Shown piece by piece: positions 1 to 9,600 of a DNA stretch of 64,000 nucleotides. The translations under genes and the position numbers were made by a program. Positions within the stretch are counted from its first letter, which is position 1, and each line of letters opens with the position of its first letter. Where the stretch lies: NCBI GenBank assembly GCA_046351215.1, contig JAXLYX010000018.1, forward strand, positions 1 through 64,000, in the 5' to 3' direction. The notes under the pieces are model-generated. The model saw only the letters and a program-made list of their open reading frames with translations. It was not told the origin of the DNA and did not search any database. The DNA comes from JAXLYX01 sp046351215 (GTDB lineage: Bacteria; Myxococcota_A; Polyangia; Polyangiales; Houyiibacteriaceae).

Positions 1-505
1 GGATGTTGGCGACGAAGGCCGTGTAGTAGACGAGCGCGCCGACGACGAAGCGCGGATCCGCGAACCACGACCACGAGGGATTCGGATGGAGGGTCGTGAC
101 CCAGGTCGCGTTCAGGTAGCCGTGGAGCGTGGTGACGATCCAGCCGATGACCACCACCGAGAGGGCGAAGCTGCTCTTCTGCCCCTTCGGGACCCGCATC
201 AGGGCCTCCATCAGGAAGCCTCGGTAGAGGTAGTGGCAGGTCCAGAGGAAGAGCACGAAGAGCGGGAACGGCTCGTAGCGGTTCGGCCCCTGGAAGTAGA
301 AGTAGTAGAAGGCCGCCCACGACGGCAGCTCCATCAGGAACCAGCCGATGCGCGGATCGAGCGAGAAGCCGAAGCGCTGATCGGCGAAGCGGCCGTAGGG
401 CGTCTGCATGAAGAACGACGCCGCGAAGGCCACCGCGGCGACGCCGAAGGCGACGACGATCGCGAGGTTGTACGTGGGATCGGACGTGAACGACGGGATC
501 TCCAT
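1..505 (-). CDS. Steroid 5-alpha-reductase-like (SRD5A family) membrane protein, 3' end outside window
   Basis: The first 168 codons are visible and the C-terminus runs off the left edge. The protein is hydrophobic with several predicted membrane helices. It carries blocks typical of the 3-oxo-5-alpha-steroid 4-dehydrogenase family: a YGRFADQRFG block, then WFLMELPSW, a helix ending HYLYRGF, LHGYLN, and ADPRFVVGALVYYTAF. The family uses NADPH to reduce a steroid enone or polyprenal double bond; the cofactor-binding C-terminal half is not visible. The start is the ATG at the right end of the interval, just after a gap shared with the divergent carotenoid oxygenase. Substrate (sterol, polyprenol or enoyl lipid) cannot be decided. 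Confidence 0.8.
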   Translation of the reverse strand, partial: MEIPSFTSDPTYNLAIVVAFGVAAVAFAASFFMQTPYGRFADQRFGFSLDPRIGWFLMELPSWAAFYYFYFQGPNRYEPFPLFVLFLWTCHYLYRGFLMEALMRVPKGQKSSFALSVVVIGWIVTTLHGYLNATWVTTLHPNPSWSWFADPRFVVGALVYYTAFVANI

Positions 506-651
506 GCGGGATCCCCTATCACGTCCTCGCGCGGCGCGGCACTGGCGTCCGAGGCCATTCCCCCGTCGTGGACAGATCCAGGAAGCGGTCTCGCGATTCG
601 GCGCCGTCACGGGTATATGGAGAATCCGAGCGTTCACACGCGGAGGGGGCC

Positions 652-2061
652 ATGGACGGTTCGTCGATCGCCGGGGAGCGTCGTCGCCACGATCTCTTGA
701 TGCGCAGCCTCTCGGAGGAGCACGGCTTCGTCCCGCTCCGCGTCGAGGGGAGGCTGCCGGGCTCCCTCCGCGGCACGCTCTATCGAACGGGCCCTGGGCT
801 CTTCGAGGTCGCCGGGCGGAAGATCGCGCATCTCTTCGAGGGCGACGGCGCCGTTGCCGCGGTGCGCTTCGACGGGCAGGGAGCGTCGGGAGCGCATCGG
901 CTGATCGAGAGCGAGGGCCTGAAGGAGGAGCGCCTCGCGAAGAAGGCCCTCTACGGCGGAGCGGCGACCTGGCCCGACCGGATGCGCTCCGTCCTCGCGC
1001 GGAAGGGCAAGAACACGGGGAACACGAACCTCCTCTCCCACCGCGGACGCCTCTTCGCGCTGATGGAGGCGGCGATCCCGACGGAGCTCGATCCGGACAC
1101 GCTCGAGACGCTCGGGGCGACGCGGTTCGACCAGACGATCCGGCAGAGCTTCTCCGCGCATCCGCACCGCGTCCCGTCGCGGAGGGCCACCTACAACTTC
1201 GGCCTCCGCTACGGTCGGACCACCTACCTCGATCTCTACGAGCTCCCGGACGACGCGCCGATCCGCCACCTCGGCGCCGTGCCGCTCGCGATGCCCGTGA
1301 TGCTCCACGACTTCGTCGCCACCGAGAGGCACCTCGTCTTCTTCGTCTCTCCCTTCCGCTTCGAGCTCCACAAGCTCCTGCTCGGGATCCGCGACTTCAC
1401 GAAGGCGCTCTCGTGGGAGCCGGCGCAGGGGACGGAGGTCCTGATCGTCCCGATCGACGAGCCCGAGCGCGTCCGCCGCTTCCGGGTCGAGGCCTTCTTC
1501 CAATGGCATTTCGCGAACGCGTTCGAGCGCGCGGACGAGCTCGTCGTCGACTTCGTCCACTACGCGGACGCGAGCAGCATCGAGGCGATCGGCACCGACA
1601 CGCCGCTCGGGGGCCAGACGATGCGGGCGACGATCCCGCACGCACGCGACACGATCGCGTTCGCTCCGCTCGCCTCGCACGACGGCGACTTCCCGCTCGT
1701 CGATCCACGCTTCTCGGGCGTCGAGCACCGCACGATCTTCACCACGTACGACGGGCGCGGCGAGAACGGCCTCGCACGCATCGACGTCGCCACGGGCAAG
1801 ACGACGCTCTTCCGCGACTCGCGCTCGCGCTACTACTCGGAGGCGATCCTCGTCCCCTCGCACGCCGGCGCCGAGGACGGGGAGGGACACTTGCTCTCGC
1901 TCGTGCTCGACGGCGAGAGCGAGCGCGCCTACGTGGCCGTCTTCGACGCCGAGCACCTCGCAGACGGCCCGGTCGCGAAGGCCTGGTTCGCGCACCACGT
2001 CCCGATCACCTTCCACGGGCAATTCGTGCCCGCGCGCCCGGGGAACGTCAGCGCCGGATGA
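652..2061 (+). CDS. Carotenoid cleavage oxygenase (RPE65/CCD family)
   Basis: A 469-residue protein of the carotenoid oxygenase family, which cleaves alkene bonds of carotenoids, retinoids or stilbenes with non-haem Fe(II). The four iron-ligand histidines are in the right places: H170 (SAHPHR), H219 (MLHDF), H286 (FQWHF) and H455 (TFHGQF). The N-terminal signature GTLYRTGPGLFE and HLFEGDGAVAAV is also present. I chose the ATG at 652 because GGAGGGGG lies just before it; an in-frame ATG at 568 has no such site. No signal peptide is seen. The last 14 bases overlap the convergent gene at 2048-2701. No carotenoid biosynthesis genes are nearby, so the substrate is unknown. Confidence 0.9.
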   Translation: MDGSSIAGERRRHDLLMRSLSEEHGFVPLRVEGRLPGSLRGTLYRTGPGLFEVAGRKIAHLFEGDGAVAAVRFDGQGASGAHRLIESEGLKEERLAKKALYGGAATWPDRMRSVLARKGKNTGNTNLLSHRGRLFALMEAAIPTELDPDTLETLGATRFDQTIRQSFSAHPHRVPSRRATYNFGLRYGRTTYLDLYELPDDAPIRHLGAVPLAMPVMLHDFVATERHLVFFVSPFRFELHKLLLGIRDFTKALSWEPAQGTEVLIVPIDEPERVRRFRVEAFFQWHFANAFERADELVVDFVHYADASSIEAIGTDTPLGGQTMRATIPHARDTIAFAPLASHDGDFPLVDPRFSGVEHRTIFTTYDGRGENGLARIDVATGKTTLFRDSRSRYYSEAILVPSHAGAEDGEGHLLSLVLDGESERAYVAVFDAEHLADGPVAKAWFAHHVPITFHGQFVPARPGNVSAG

Positions 2062-2701
2062 CGGAGGACGCCGGCACGCAGGCGACGACGGGCGTGAACG
2101 CGTACGAGAGCGGGGGGCAGCGCCCCGTCGACACGACGCGGGTGCCGCCGACCGGTACCTCGACCGGATAGGGCGTCGAGTCCACCGTGGTCGCGACCTC
2201 GCAGCGCATCGCGGACCCGCAGCCGTTGTGCACTTCCACGGCGTAGACGTAGCCGGGCAGCCCGCGGCAGCCGAGCGCCGGCGTGACCATGCGGGACTCG
2301 ACGCACGCCGCAGGACCGATCGGCGGCGTCCCCTCGCGCACGCGATCGCAGGCCAGCACGGGCTCGTACGGCGTGTCGGGCCCGAGCCATTGCGTCGTCA
2401 CGGCGAGGTTCGTCCCGGCCTGCAGCGTGACGGGCCAGGCGACGCTCGACTGGTTGGTCGCCCCCACCGTGCAGCGGAGCACCTCGTCGCAGGTGTTGCG
2501 GAGCGAGATCTGCTGACGGAATCCCCCGTAGACGAGCACGCTCTGCTTCGAGGTCTCGACGCAGCGCGAGGCGTCGACGACGCGAGGGCCCGAATCGACG
2601 CGCCCCCCGCGACGGTAGGTCTGCGCCGACGCGCTCGCGACGAGGACCGCCGTCGTCGCGGCAGCCACGACAGAGGCCCGGAGCCGTTCGGAGCGACGCA
2701 T
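2048..2701 (-). CDS. Secreted Cys-containing protein of unknown function
   Basis: A 217-residue protein with a clear signal peptide (basic MRRSERLR, hydrophobic core, ASAQ cleavage region). The mature part has eight or more cysteines, in two similar stretches near residues 46-100 and 128-200. Each stretch contains a CxxxL/MRC-type motif (NTCDEVLRC and NGCGSAMRC) followed by a Pro-Val or Thr-Val beta-like segment. This suggests a duplicated disulfide-stabilised beta-sandwich exported to the periplasm or outside. I recognise no family. Its 3' end overlaps the convergent carotenoid oxygenase by 14 bases. It diverges from the hydrolase at 2804 across a gap carrying a perfect palindrome. Confidence 0.6.
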   Translation of the reverse strand: MRRSERLRASVVAAATTAVLVASASAQTYRRGGRVDSGPRVVDASRCVETSKQSVLVYGGFRQQISLRNTCDEVLRCTVGATNQSSVAWPVTLQAGTNLAVTTQWLGPDTPYEPVLACDRVREGTPPIGPAACVESRMVTPALGCRGLPGYVYAVEVHNGCGSAMRCEVATTVDSTPYPVEVPVGGTRVVSTGRCPPLSYAFTPVVACVPASSVIRR

Positions 2702-2753
2702 CCCCTCAGCTTGAACGAGGGCCCGGAATGCCGCCAGAAGGCGTAAATTCCCA

Positions 2754-2769
2754 CATACCGAGCGGTATG
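2754..2769. promoter_or_regulatory. Perfect palindrome, probable repressor operator
   Basis: CATACCG-AG-CGGTATG is a perfect 7+2+7 inverted repeat in the 102-base gap between a divergent secreted-protein gene and a hydrolase gene. It resembles operators of TetR-type dimers, which often have CCGNNCGG cores. No regulator gene adjoins it, so the binding protein would be encoded elsewhere. The call rests on symmetry and position only. Confidence 0.45.
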
Positions 2770-2803
2770 GCGCCCCCCGACCGGGCTGCTACCCTCACGG
2801 ACG

Positions 2804-3667
2804 ATGACCAAGCCCACCCGTCTCACCTTCGAGGGGGCTCACGGCGTCGCCCTCGCCGCGAGCGCCTTCGGGGATCCCGAGGCTCCGCCCGTCCTCCTCC
2901 TCCACGGGGGCGGCCAGACCCGCCACAGCTGGGACGGGACGGCCCGCATCCTCGGCGAGCGTGGGTTCCGTGCGATCACGATCGACGCGCGCGGCCACGG
3001 CGAGAGCGGCTGGGATCCCGGTCGACGCTACCGGCTCGACGCCTTCGCCGACGATCTCGAGCGGATCCTCGCGAGCTTCGATCGGCCGGTGCCGGTCGTG
3101 GGCGCTTCGCTCGGGGGGAACACCGCGATGCTCGTCGCGGGCGAGCGGCATGCCCGTCTCAAGGCGATCGTGCTCGTCGACATCGGCCCGAAGATCGAGG
3201 CGAACGGCGTGCGTCGGATCTTCGAGTTCATGAAGGCCCGGCCGGACGGCTACGCCCACCTCGACGAGGTCGCCGACGCCGTCGCCGCCTACCAGCCGCA
3301 CCGCGAGCGACCGAAGGACGTCTCGGGCCTCGCGAAGAACCTGCGGCAGCGCGAGGACGGTCGCTGGTATTGGCATTGGGACCCCGCGTTCCTCGAAGAG
3401 ATGTTCGTGCCCCAACCGGAGATGGGCCCGCGCCTCGAGGCGGCCGCGCGCCACCTCGCGTGCCCGGTCCTCCTCGTGCGCGGCAAGCTCTCCGACCTGC
3501 TCTCGGAGGAGGGCGCGAAGACCTTCCTCTCGCTCTGTCCGCACGCGGAGTACGTCGACGTACACGGAGCCGCCCACATGGTCGCGGGCGATCGGAACGA
3601 CGTCTTCACGAACGCCGTCGTCGAGTTCCTCGTGCGCGTGGACGGCCGGGCCGACGCGGCGGAGTGA
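2804..3667 (+). CDS. Alpha/beta-fold hydrolase
   Basis: A 287-residue cytosolic alpha/beta hydrolase. Visible are the oxyanion HGGG motif (LLLHGGGQTRHSW), the DARGHGESGW strand-loop, and the nucleophile elbow GASLGG with Ser102. The C-terminal catalytic histidine sits in VHGAAHMVAGDRND, and the acid is probably in the RGKLSDLLSE segment. Length and layout match the epoxide hydrolase / haloperoxidase-like esterase group, but nothing fixes the substrate. It precedes the acyl-CoA dehydrogenase homologue by about 50 bases in the same direction, so the two may be cotranscribed and act on related acyl esters. The GDSL or lipase groups are excluded by the elbow. Confidence 0.85.
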   Translation: MTKPTRLTFEGAHGVALAASAFGDPEAPPVLLLHGGGQTRHSWDGTARILGERGFRAITIDARGHGESGWDPGRRYRLDAFADDLERILASFDRPVPVVGASLGGNTAMLVAGERHARLKAIVLVDIGPKIEANGVRRIFEFMKARPDGYAHLDEVADAVAAYQPHRERPKDVSGLAKNLRQREDGRWYWHWDPAFLEEMFVPQPEMGPRLEAAARHLACPVLLVRGKLSDLLSEEGAKTFLSLCPHAEYVDVHGAAHMVAGDRNDVFTNAVVEFLVRVDGRADAAE

Positions 3668-3716
3668 GGGGCCCGAAGACGCTTCCGTCCGGGCCGTCGG
3701 GGCGTACGATCGTCGC

Positions 3717-4685
3717 ATGACCGCGAATGTCCCGTTCCGTCCGGCGCTCGACGCCGTCCTCGCGCAGCACGCCGACTCGCTCGCCTTCGAGGAGGAGGCG
3801 CCGGCGCTGGTCGAGCATTTCGATCGCGTCGCGCAGGAGACGGAGCACCTCGGCTCGCCCTTCGATCGGGCGTTCGTGGCGGGCTTCCTCTCGGATCGGA
3901 TCGGCACGGCGTTCGGCTGCGGCTACCTGGAAGCCCTCGTCTCGCTCGCGCCGCTCGGCGCCGCACGCCCCCGCGCCGCCCTCGCCGTGACCGAGACCGG
4001 CGGAGGGCATCCGAAGGCGATCGCGACGAAGCTCGTTCCGGCGGGCGAGGACACGTACCGGATCGACGGGGAGAAGACGGTCGTCACGCTCGCGGGCGCG
4101 GTCGAGGTGCTGCTCGTCGCCGTCAGCGAAGGCTCGGACGACGAGGGACGCAACCGGATCCGCCTCGTCCGCGTGCCCGTCGACGCTCCGGGCGTGACCC
4201 TCCACCGCGGACCGATGCTCCCCTTCGCGCCCGAGATCCCCCATGCGAAGGCGAGCCTGCACGGCGTCCGGATCCACGAGCGGGACGTGCTCCCGGGCGA
4301 CGGATACGCGCGCTACGTGAAGCCGTTCCGGACGGTGGAGGACATCCACGTGCACGGCGCGATGCTCGGCCACGTGCTCCGGATCGCGCGCCGCTTCGAC
4401 TTCCCGCGCGAAGCCGTCGCCGACCTGCTCGCGCTCGCCGTGGGGCTCCGCGCCCTCGCCTCCGAATCGCCGCTCGCCCCGGCGACGCATCTCGCGCTCG
4501 CGGGCGCGATCGACGGCTTCGAGCGCGTGCTCGCGGGCCTCGCGCCCGCCTGGGAGCGCGTGCAGCCCGACGTCCGCGCCCGCTTCGAGCGCGACGCCCC
4601 GCTCCGCAAGGTGGCCTCGAAGGCGCGGGCCCAGCGCTTCGAGACGGCGTGGTCCATGGTCGGCCACGCCGCGATCCGCGGCTGA
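3717..4685 (+). CDS. Divergent acyl-CoA dehydrogenase-like protein
   Basis: A 322-residue protein with the acyl-CoA dehydrogenase fold order: helical N-terminus, central beta region and helical C-terminus. It is shorter than the usual 380 residues. The family's FAD/substrate segment AMTEPGAGSD appears as AVTETGGGHPKA. It is followed by the expected YRIDGEKTVVT strand and a V-D-A-P-G-V turn. The C-terminal part lacks a recognisable catalytic-glutamate and YGGTSEI region, so it may be inactive or have changed chemistry. Compare the complete acyl-CoA dehydrogenase at 40330-41481. It lies 49 bases after the hydrolase gene. Its role is unknown. Confidence 0.7.
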   Translation: MTANVPFRPALDAVLAQHADSLAFEEEAPALVEHFDRVAQETEHLGSPFDRAFVAGFLSDRIGTAFGCGYLEALVSLAPLGAARPRAALAVTETGGGHPKAIATKLVPAGEDTYRIDGEKTVVTLAGAVEVLLVAVSEGSDDEGRNRIRLVRVPVDAPGVTLHRGPMLPFAPEIPHAKASLHGVRIHERDVLPGDGYARYVKPFRTVEDIHVHGAMLGHVLRIARRFDFPREAVADLLALAVGLRALASESPLAPATHLALAGAIDGFERVLAGLAPAWERVQPDVRARFERDAPLRKVASKARAQRFETAWSMVGHAAIRG

Positions 4686-4810
4686 GCCCCTCCGCGCGGA
4701 GGCTGTTCGACGCCCTCCGTGCTCGGGTACCCTCGAATGTCGACGGAAGCTCCTTCGTCGAAGGTGCGTATGTCCCTGGCGAGAGCCGGTGGAACCAAGG
4801 GGAGGCGGGC

Positions 4811-6568
4811 GTGCAAGGACGTCGAGGCATCGTCGGAGCCGTGGTGGGGGGAGCCCTCGCGCTCGTCGGTCTGAGCGGGACGGGCGGTCTCGCCCCCGGC
4901 TCGCTGGAGCCGCCCGGGAAGGCGCACGTCGTGGGTGAGAAGCCCACCGTCGAGGTGCAGCGGAAGGGGCCCCGACGCGGACGCGGCTCGTCCCAGGGCG
5001 GCTCGTCGCGGACGACCCGTGGCGCGAACGCCAGCGCGACGCCGGGACCCGTGCGCGGCCGGCTCGAGAGCGGCGACACCACGCTCCAATCCGGCGAGTA
5101 CGTCGATCGCTTCACCGTGCAGTTCCCGCCGGGTCAGCGCGTGCGCATCCGCCTCTCCTCGCGTGACTTCGATCCCTACCTGATCGTGCGCAATCCCGCG
5201 GGCAAGCAGGAGGACAACGACGACTACCAGCAGGGCTCGCGCGACGCCGGCATCGACATCGACGAGGCGGTCGCGGGCACGTACACGGTGCTCGTCACGA
5301 GCTACCAGGCGGGCGAGGCCGGCGCCTACCAGCTCCAGTACCTGATCGGCGATCAGGGGTCGGCGCCGGTGGCGCAGCCGGAGCAGCCGCAGCAACCGCA
5401 ACAGCCGCAGCAACCGCAACAGCCCCAGCAGCCCCAGCAGGCCGGCCAGACCGCTCCGGTGCAGGGCGAGCTCGCGAACGGCGATCGGACCCTGCGCAGC
5501 GGCGAATTCTACGACTCGTTCACGCGCACGGTCGACGCGGGGCAGTCGCTCCACATCCGCCTCGAGTCGACGGAATTCGATCCCTACCTGATCGTCCGCT
5601 CCCCGAGCGGGCGCCAGACCGACAACGACGACACGACGCCGCAGGACCGCAACCCGACCGTCGACTTCCCCTACACGGAGGCCGGCACCTACACGGTCAT
5701 CGTCACGAGCTACCGTGCGGGCGAGCGCGGTCACTACAGCCTCGCGATGACGGGCGGAGGCCCCGGGCCGACGCAGACGCCGCCCGTGAACACGCAGCCG
5801 AACGCGCCCGCGAACATCGGCCACACGATCGCCGCGGCCCCGAACGGCGGGCGCGTCTTCGGCGTCTTCGCCGGCATCTCGGACTACCCGGGCCAGCAGA
5901 ACGACCTCGACAACTGCGCGGAGGACGCGACCAAGCTCGCGCAGGCGCTCCGTCGCTCGAACCTGATGAACGAGCGCCAGCAGATCGTGCTCACGGACGC
6001 ACAGGCCACGACCGGGGCGATCCGGAACGCGATGCGTCAGATGAGCGTCGACGTCGGACCGAACGACATCTTCCTCTTCTTCTACTCGGGCCACGGGAGC
6101 CAGCGGCCGAACAGCCGCGATCCGCGCGAGATCGACGGGATCGACGAGAGCATCTTCCTCTACGACGACGCCCTGATGGACGACGAGATGGGACAGCTCT
6201 TCGACGCCATCCAGGGCCGACTCGCCGTGCTCTCGCTCGACTCCTGCTTCTCGGGCGGCTTCTCGAAGGACGTGATCACGCGCCCCGGACGCGTCGGCTT
6301 CTTCTCCTCGGAGGAGGACGTCGAGTCGGCGGTCGCGAGCCAGTTCCAGGCCGGCGGCTATCTCAGCTACTTCCTCCGGCAGGGCTCGTCCGGCGAGGCG
6401 GACAACAGCCCGCACGACAACGTCCTGACGGTCGGCGAGCTCGAGCACTACCTCTTCGGACAGTTCGGCCGGTACGCGACCGACGTCGCGATGGAGGGAG
6501 CGTTCCAGCACCTCGTGGTCGACCGAGGCGCCGTGCGGAGCGACCAGGTGATGTGGGTGTTCCGCTGA
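4811..6568 (+). CDS. Secreted caspase-like peptidase (C14) with two PPC domains
   Basis: A 585-residue exported protein. I start it at the GTG at 4811, which follows GGGGAGGCGG and opens a signal-like segment (RR then IVGAVVGGALALVG); upstream in-frame codons overlap the preceding gene. Domains: two PPC (bacterial pre-peptidase C-terminal) domains at about residues 79-180 and 216-320, each with FDPYLIVR and TYTVxVTSY. A Gln-Pro repeat linker separates them. A caspase/metacaspase domain follows at about 345-580 with the His428 (YSGHGSQ) and Cys479 (LDSCFSGG) dyad. PPC domains are usually found on secreted peptidases. The kinase gene follows 33 bases later, suggesting cotranscription. The target is unknown. 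Confidence 0.88.
   Translation: MQGRRGIVGAVVGGALALVGLSGTGGLAPGSLEPPGKAHVVGEKPTVEVQRKGPRRGRGSSQGGSSRTTRGANASATPGPVRGRLESGDTTLQSGEYVDRFTVQFPPGQRVRIRLSSRDFDPYLIVRNPAGKQEDNDDYQQGSRDAGIDIDEAVAGTYTVLVTSYQAGEAGAYQLQYLIGDQGSAPVAQPEQPQQPQQPQQPQQPQQPQQAGQTAPVQGELANGDRTLRSGEFYDSFTRTVDAGQSLHIRLESTEFDPYLIVRSPSGRQTDNDDTTPQDRNPTVDFPYTEAGTYTVIVTSYRAGERGHYSLAMTGGGPGPTQTPPVNTQPNAPANIGHTIAAAPNGGRVFGVFAGISDYPGQQNDLDNCAEDATKLAQALRRSNLMNERQQIVLTDAQATTGAIRNAMRQMSVDVGPNDIFLFFYSGHGSQRPNSRDPREIDGIDESIFLYDDALMDDEMGQLFDAIQGRLAVLSLDSCFSGGFSKDVITRPGRVGFFSSEEDVESAVASQFQAGGYLSYFLRQGSSGEADNSPHDNVLTVGELEHYLFGQFGRYATDVAMEGAFQHLVVDRGAVRSDQVMWVFR
5375..5440 (+). repeat. In-frame Gln/Pro codon repeat in caspase linker
   Basis: Near-perfect tandem 9-base units (CAG/CAA CAG/CAA CCG/CCC) encode a QQP-type linker between the two PPC domains. 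The repeat keeps frame, so length changes would only alter domain spacing. Confidence 0.8.
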
Positions 6569-6601
6569 GCGATCGAGGGCTGGTGTCGGGGGTCTCGCCC
6601 C

Positions 6602-9600
6602 ATGTACGATCCCCGACACCCCATGCTGCCCGAACCCGTCCAAGAAGCGCTCAGCACGCTCGCCACGGCCCTCGAGAGCCATACCCCGCTCGCCGAAGAG
6701 CTGGTGCAGGGTTGGCGTAGCGGTCGGCCGTCGAGCGCCCTCGGTGCCGACGTGCGCGCAGCGGTGGAGCTCGTCGATCGCGCCCTGCCGAACCTGAGCA
6801 AGTCGACGAGCGGCGTGGCCGAGCTCGGCCGCCTCTTCGGCGAGCGGCGCGGACTGCCCGTGTTCCTCTGGTGCGAGGGCAACGTCTCGCACCCCGAAGC
6901 CCGGATCGCCCGCATCCTCGCCTCGGCCTCGACCCAGAAGGAGCTCAAGGAGCGCGTTCCGGCGGTCGCACGTCGACGCATCGTGGAGGGACCGCTGCAG
7001 GATGCGATCGCCTGCGCGCCGCTCCTCGGTCGCGGGGATCGGCTCTCGCTCCCGGAGAACCGCCAGGCGCGGGCGCGCATCGAGATCCTGATCTGGGAGG
7101 CGGGCGCGAGCGCGCTGCAGCTGCCCGAGCTCGGCGGCTGGCTCTGGGGCTCGGACGAGACCTTCGAGGCGATGGTCGGCGCGCCGGCGCGAGGCTCGCT
7201 CCGCGGCCGCGTGCTCGCAGCCCGCTGCCTCGAGGTCAGCGTGCGCGGCATGCCGCCCACGACCGATCCGCGGCTCGTCGGCCGGACGCTCCAGGTGCTC
7301 CAGCCGCTCTTGCTCCACCCCGAGCCCCTGGTCTGGGTGCATGCGGCGCGCGCGCTCGGCCGGCTCGCCGGCTCGTTCGAGCCGCTCGAGGGAACCCTCC
7401 TCGACTGGGTCCGGGGCGAGTCCGCGGTGCTCCGCCAGCGATCGCTCACGGCCTTCGCCTCGCTGCCGGCCGATCGGCTCTCCTTCCTCGGCCGCGAGCT
7501 CCTCTCGATCCTCGAGGCCCCGGAGGAGGAGCCGTGGGTCCTCGCGGCGGCGGCCGCCGCCACGCCCTACCTCTTCCACGAGAAGCGCGAGTACTGGGAC
7601 AAGCTCGCGAACCGCATCCTCGCCGGTCAGGGCGGGGCCATCGCGTCGAGGGCGCTCGCCCGAGGCCTCGGCACGCTCTGGCGCCGGGGTGTGCAGCAGA
7701 ACGCCGTCGAGCCCCACCTGCGGAAGCTCCGCGAGACGGCCCGTCGCGCCCGGACGGACTCGGTCGACGAGTGGAGGCGATGGCTCGAGATCGTGGCCGT
7801 CACCGATCCGATCGATCAGGCCGAGCGCGATCCCCTCGACCTCGAGCTCGGTCTCGAGAACCTCGTCCGCCTCGCCGCCCAGTACGACGACGAGGAGGCG
7901 GACGCACGCGCCGCGCGCTTCGCCCAGGCGCTCGCGCCGACCTTCCTCGAGGCGCGACGCATCGTGCTCGGCGGGGGCTCGCTCCGTCATCGAGCCGCGG
8001 CGATCAACGCCTTCGAGGGCTGCGCCCGCTCGCTCGCGCTCCGGCTCTGGGGCCCGCAGCTGGCGACGCATCCGGAGGCCGACGCGATCGAGGAGCCGGA
8101 CCTCGAGGAGACGTGGAAGGCCGTCGCACGCGCCCCCGCCGAGCTGCTCGACATCGTGAAGGAACGGCGGCAGACGGGGAGCGGCGATCCGGCGATGGAT
8201 CTCGCGCTCGAGGTGCTGGCCCTGAAGCTCGGGGGCTACGCGCTCGACGCCTGCGGCGAGGAGCCCGACCTCGGTCCCGGTCGAGGCCCGACGGCGCACG
8301 ACACCTGCCTCTGGCTGCGCAAGCTCGAGGGGCTCGCCGACGGGACGCGCGACTTCCCGGCGCCGCTCCGGAGCGCCCTCAGCGCCCTCTTCTGGCGCCT
8401 CGTCGACACGACGCGCGGCACCGCCCTCGGCGAGGTCGACGACGTCCGCTGGCTCGGCCCCTTCGCGGCCTGGTGGGCGCTCGTCATCGACCGACCCGTG
8501 CTGCTGCAACAGCTCGCGACCGCCCTTCCGATGATCGCGGACGGCGCGCTCGACAAGTGCTGCGCGCTCGCCGACGCGACCCGCGCCGCCGTCGCGTCGG
8601 GCGCCTCGGACGGTCAGTGGGGCGGCCAGGCGGAGCAGGCGCTTCGCGAGCTGCACGCCGAGGACACGGAGCTCTCGGCCTCCCTCCTCGGCTTCGCGGG
8701 AGCCCTCGAGAAATTCTCGGGAGCCGCCGGGCCCAAGCCGAATCTCGAGGCGATGTGCCTCGAGCTCGTGATCGCGGCCGAGCGGCTCCACGGCGCGCTC
8801 GCCGATCCCGTGCGAGCGCTCCATCCGCCGGCCGCCAGCGCGATCGACGACGCGCACACGCGCGTCACGACGGAGAACGCGCCGCGCGTCGCCTCGATGG
8901 TCGCGCGCGCGATCCGCGCCCGCGAGCTCTCGCTCCTCGACGTCTGGTTCAGCTCGCTCGGTCCGATCGCCTCGGCCCTGGTCGAGTCCGCCGTCTCGGC
9001 GGCCGTCCGTCGCACGCCGCCGCCGCCCCCGGTGCCGAAGAAGCAGGAGCCGAAGGTCATCCAGGGCTACGAGCTCGTGAAGCCGCTCGGCGAAGGCGGC
9101 GTCGGAAGCGTCTGGCTCGTGCGCAAGCCGGGTGCCGACCGCCTCTTCGTGCTCAAGATCCCGAAGGCGGAGGCGCTGCAGAACGCGAGCGACACCGAGC
9201 GCGAGGGCATCCTCGCCTCCTTCGTCGACGAGGCGCGGGCGCTCGCCGGTCTCTACCATCCGAACGTCGCGAACATCATCGATCGCGGCATCTCGGACAA
9301 CATGCCCTTCCTCGTGCTCGAGTACCTGATCGGCGCCGATCTGAAGCAGTACTCGACCGCGCGACTGATGTCGCTCTTCGAGCTCCGGCAGGTCGTGCTC
9401 GAGGCCTGCGCGGGCCTCGCGGCCCTGCACAACGCGGGCCTCGTCCACCGCGACATCAAGCCGGCGAACCTCTGGCTGCGCCTCCCGCTCGCCGGCGGCG
9501 AGAAGTTCGATCCCCAGAAGCATCGGGATCCGGCGCACACGCAGCCGCTCTCCACCGTCGTGATCGACTTCGGCATGGTGCGCGCGATGCGCGTCCCGCC

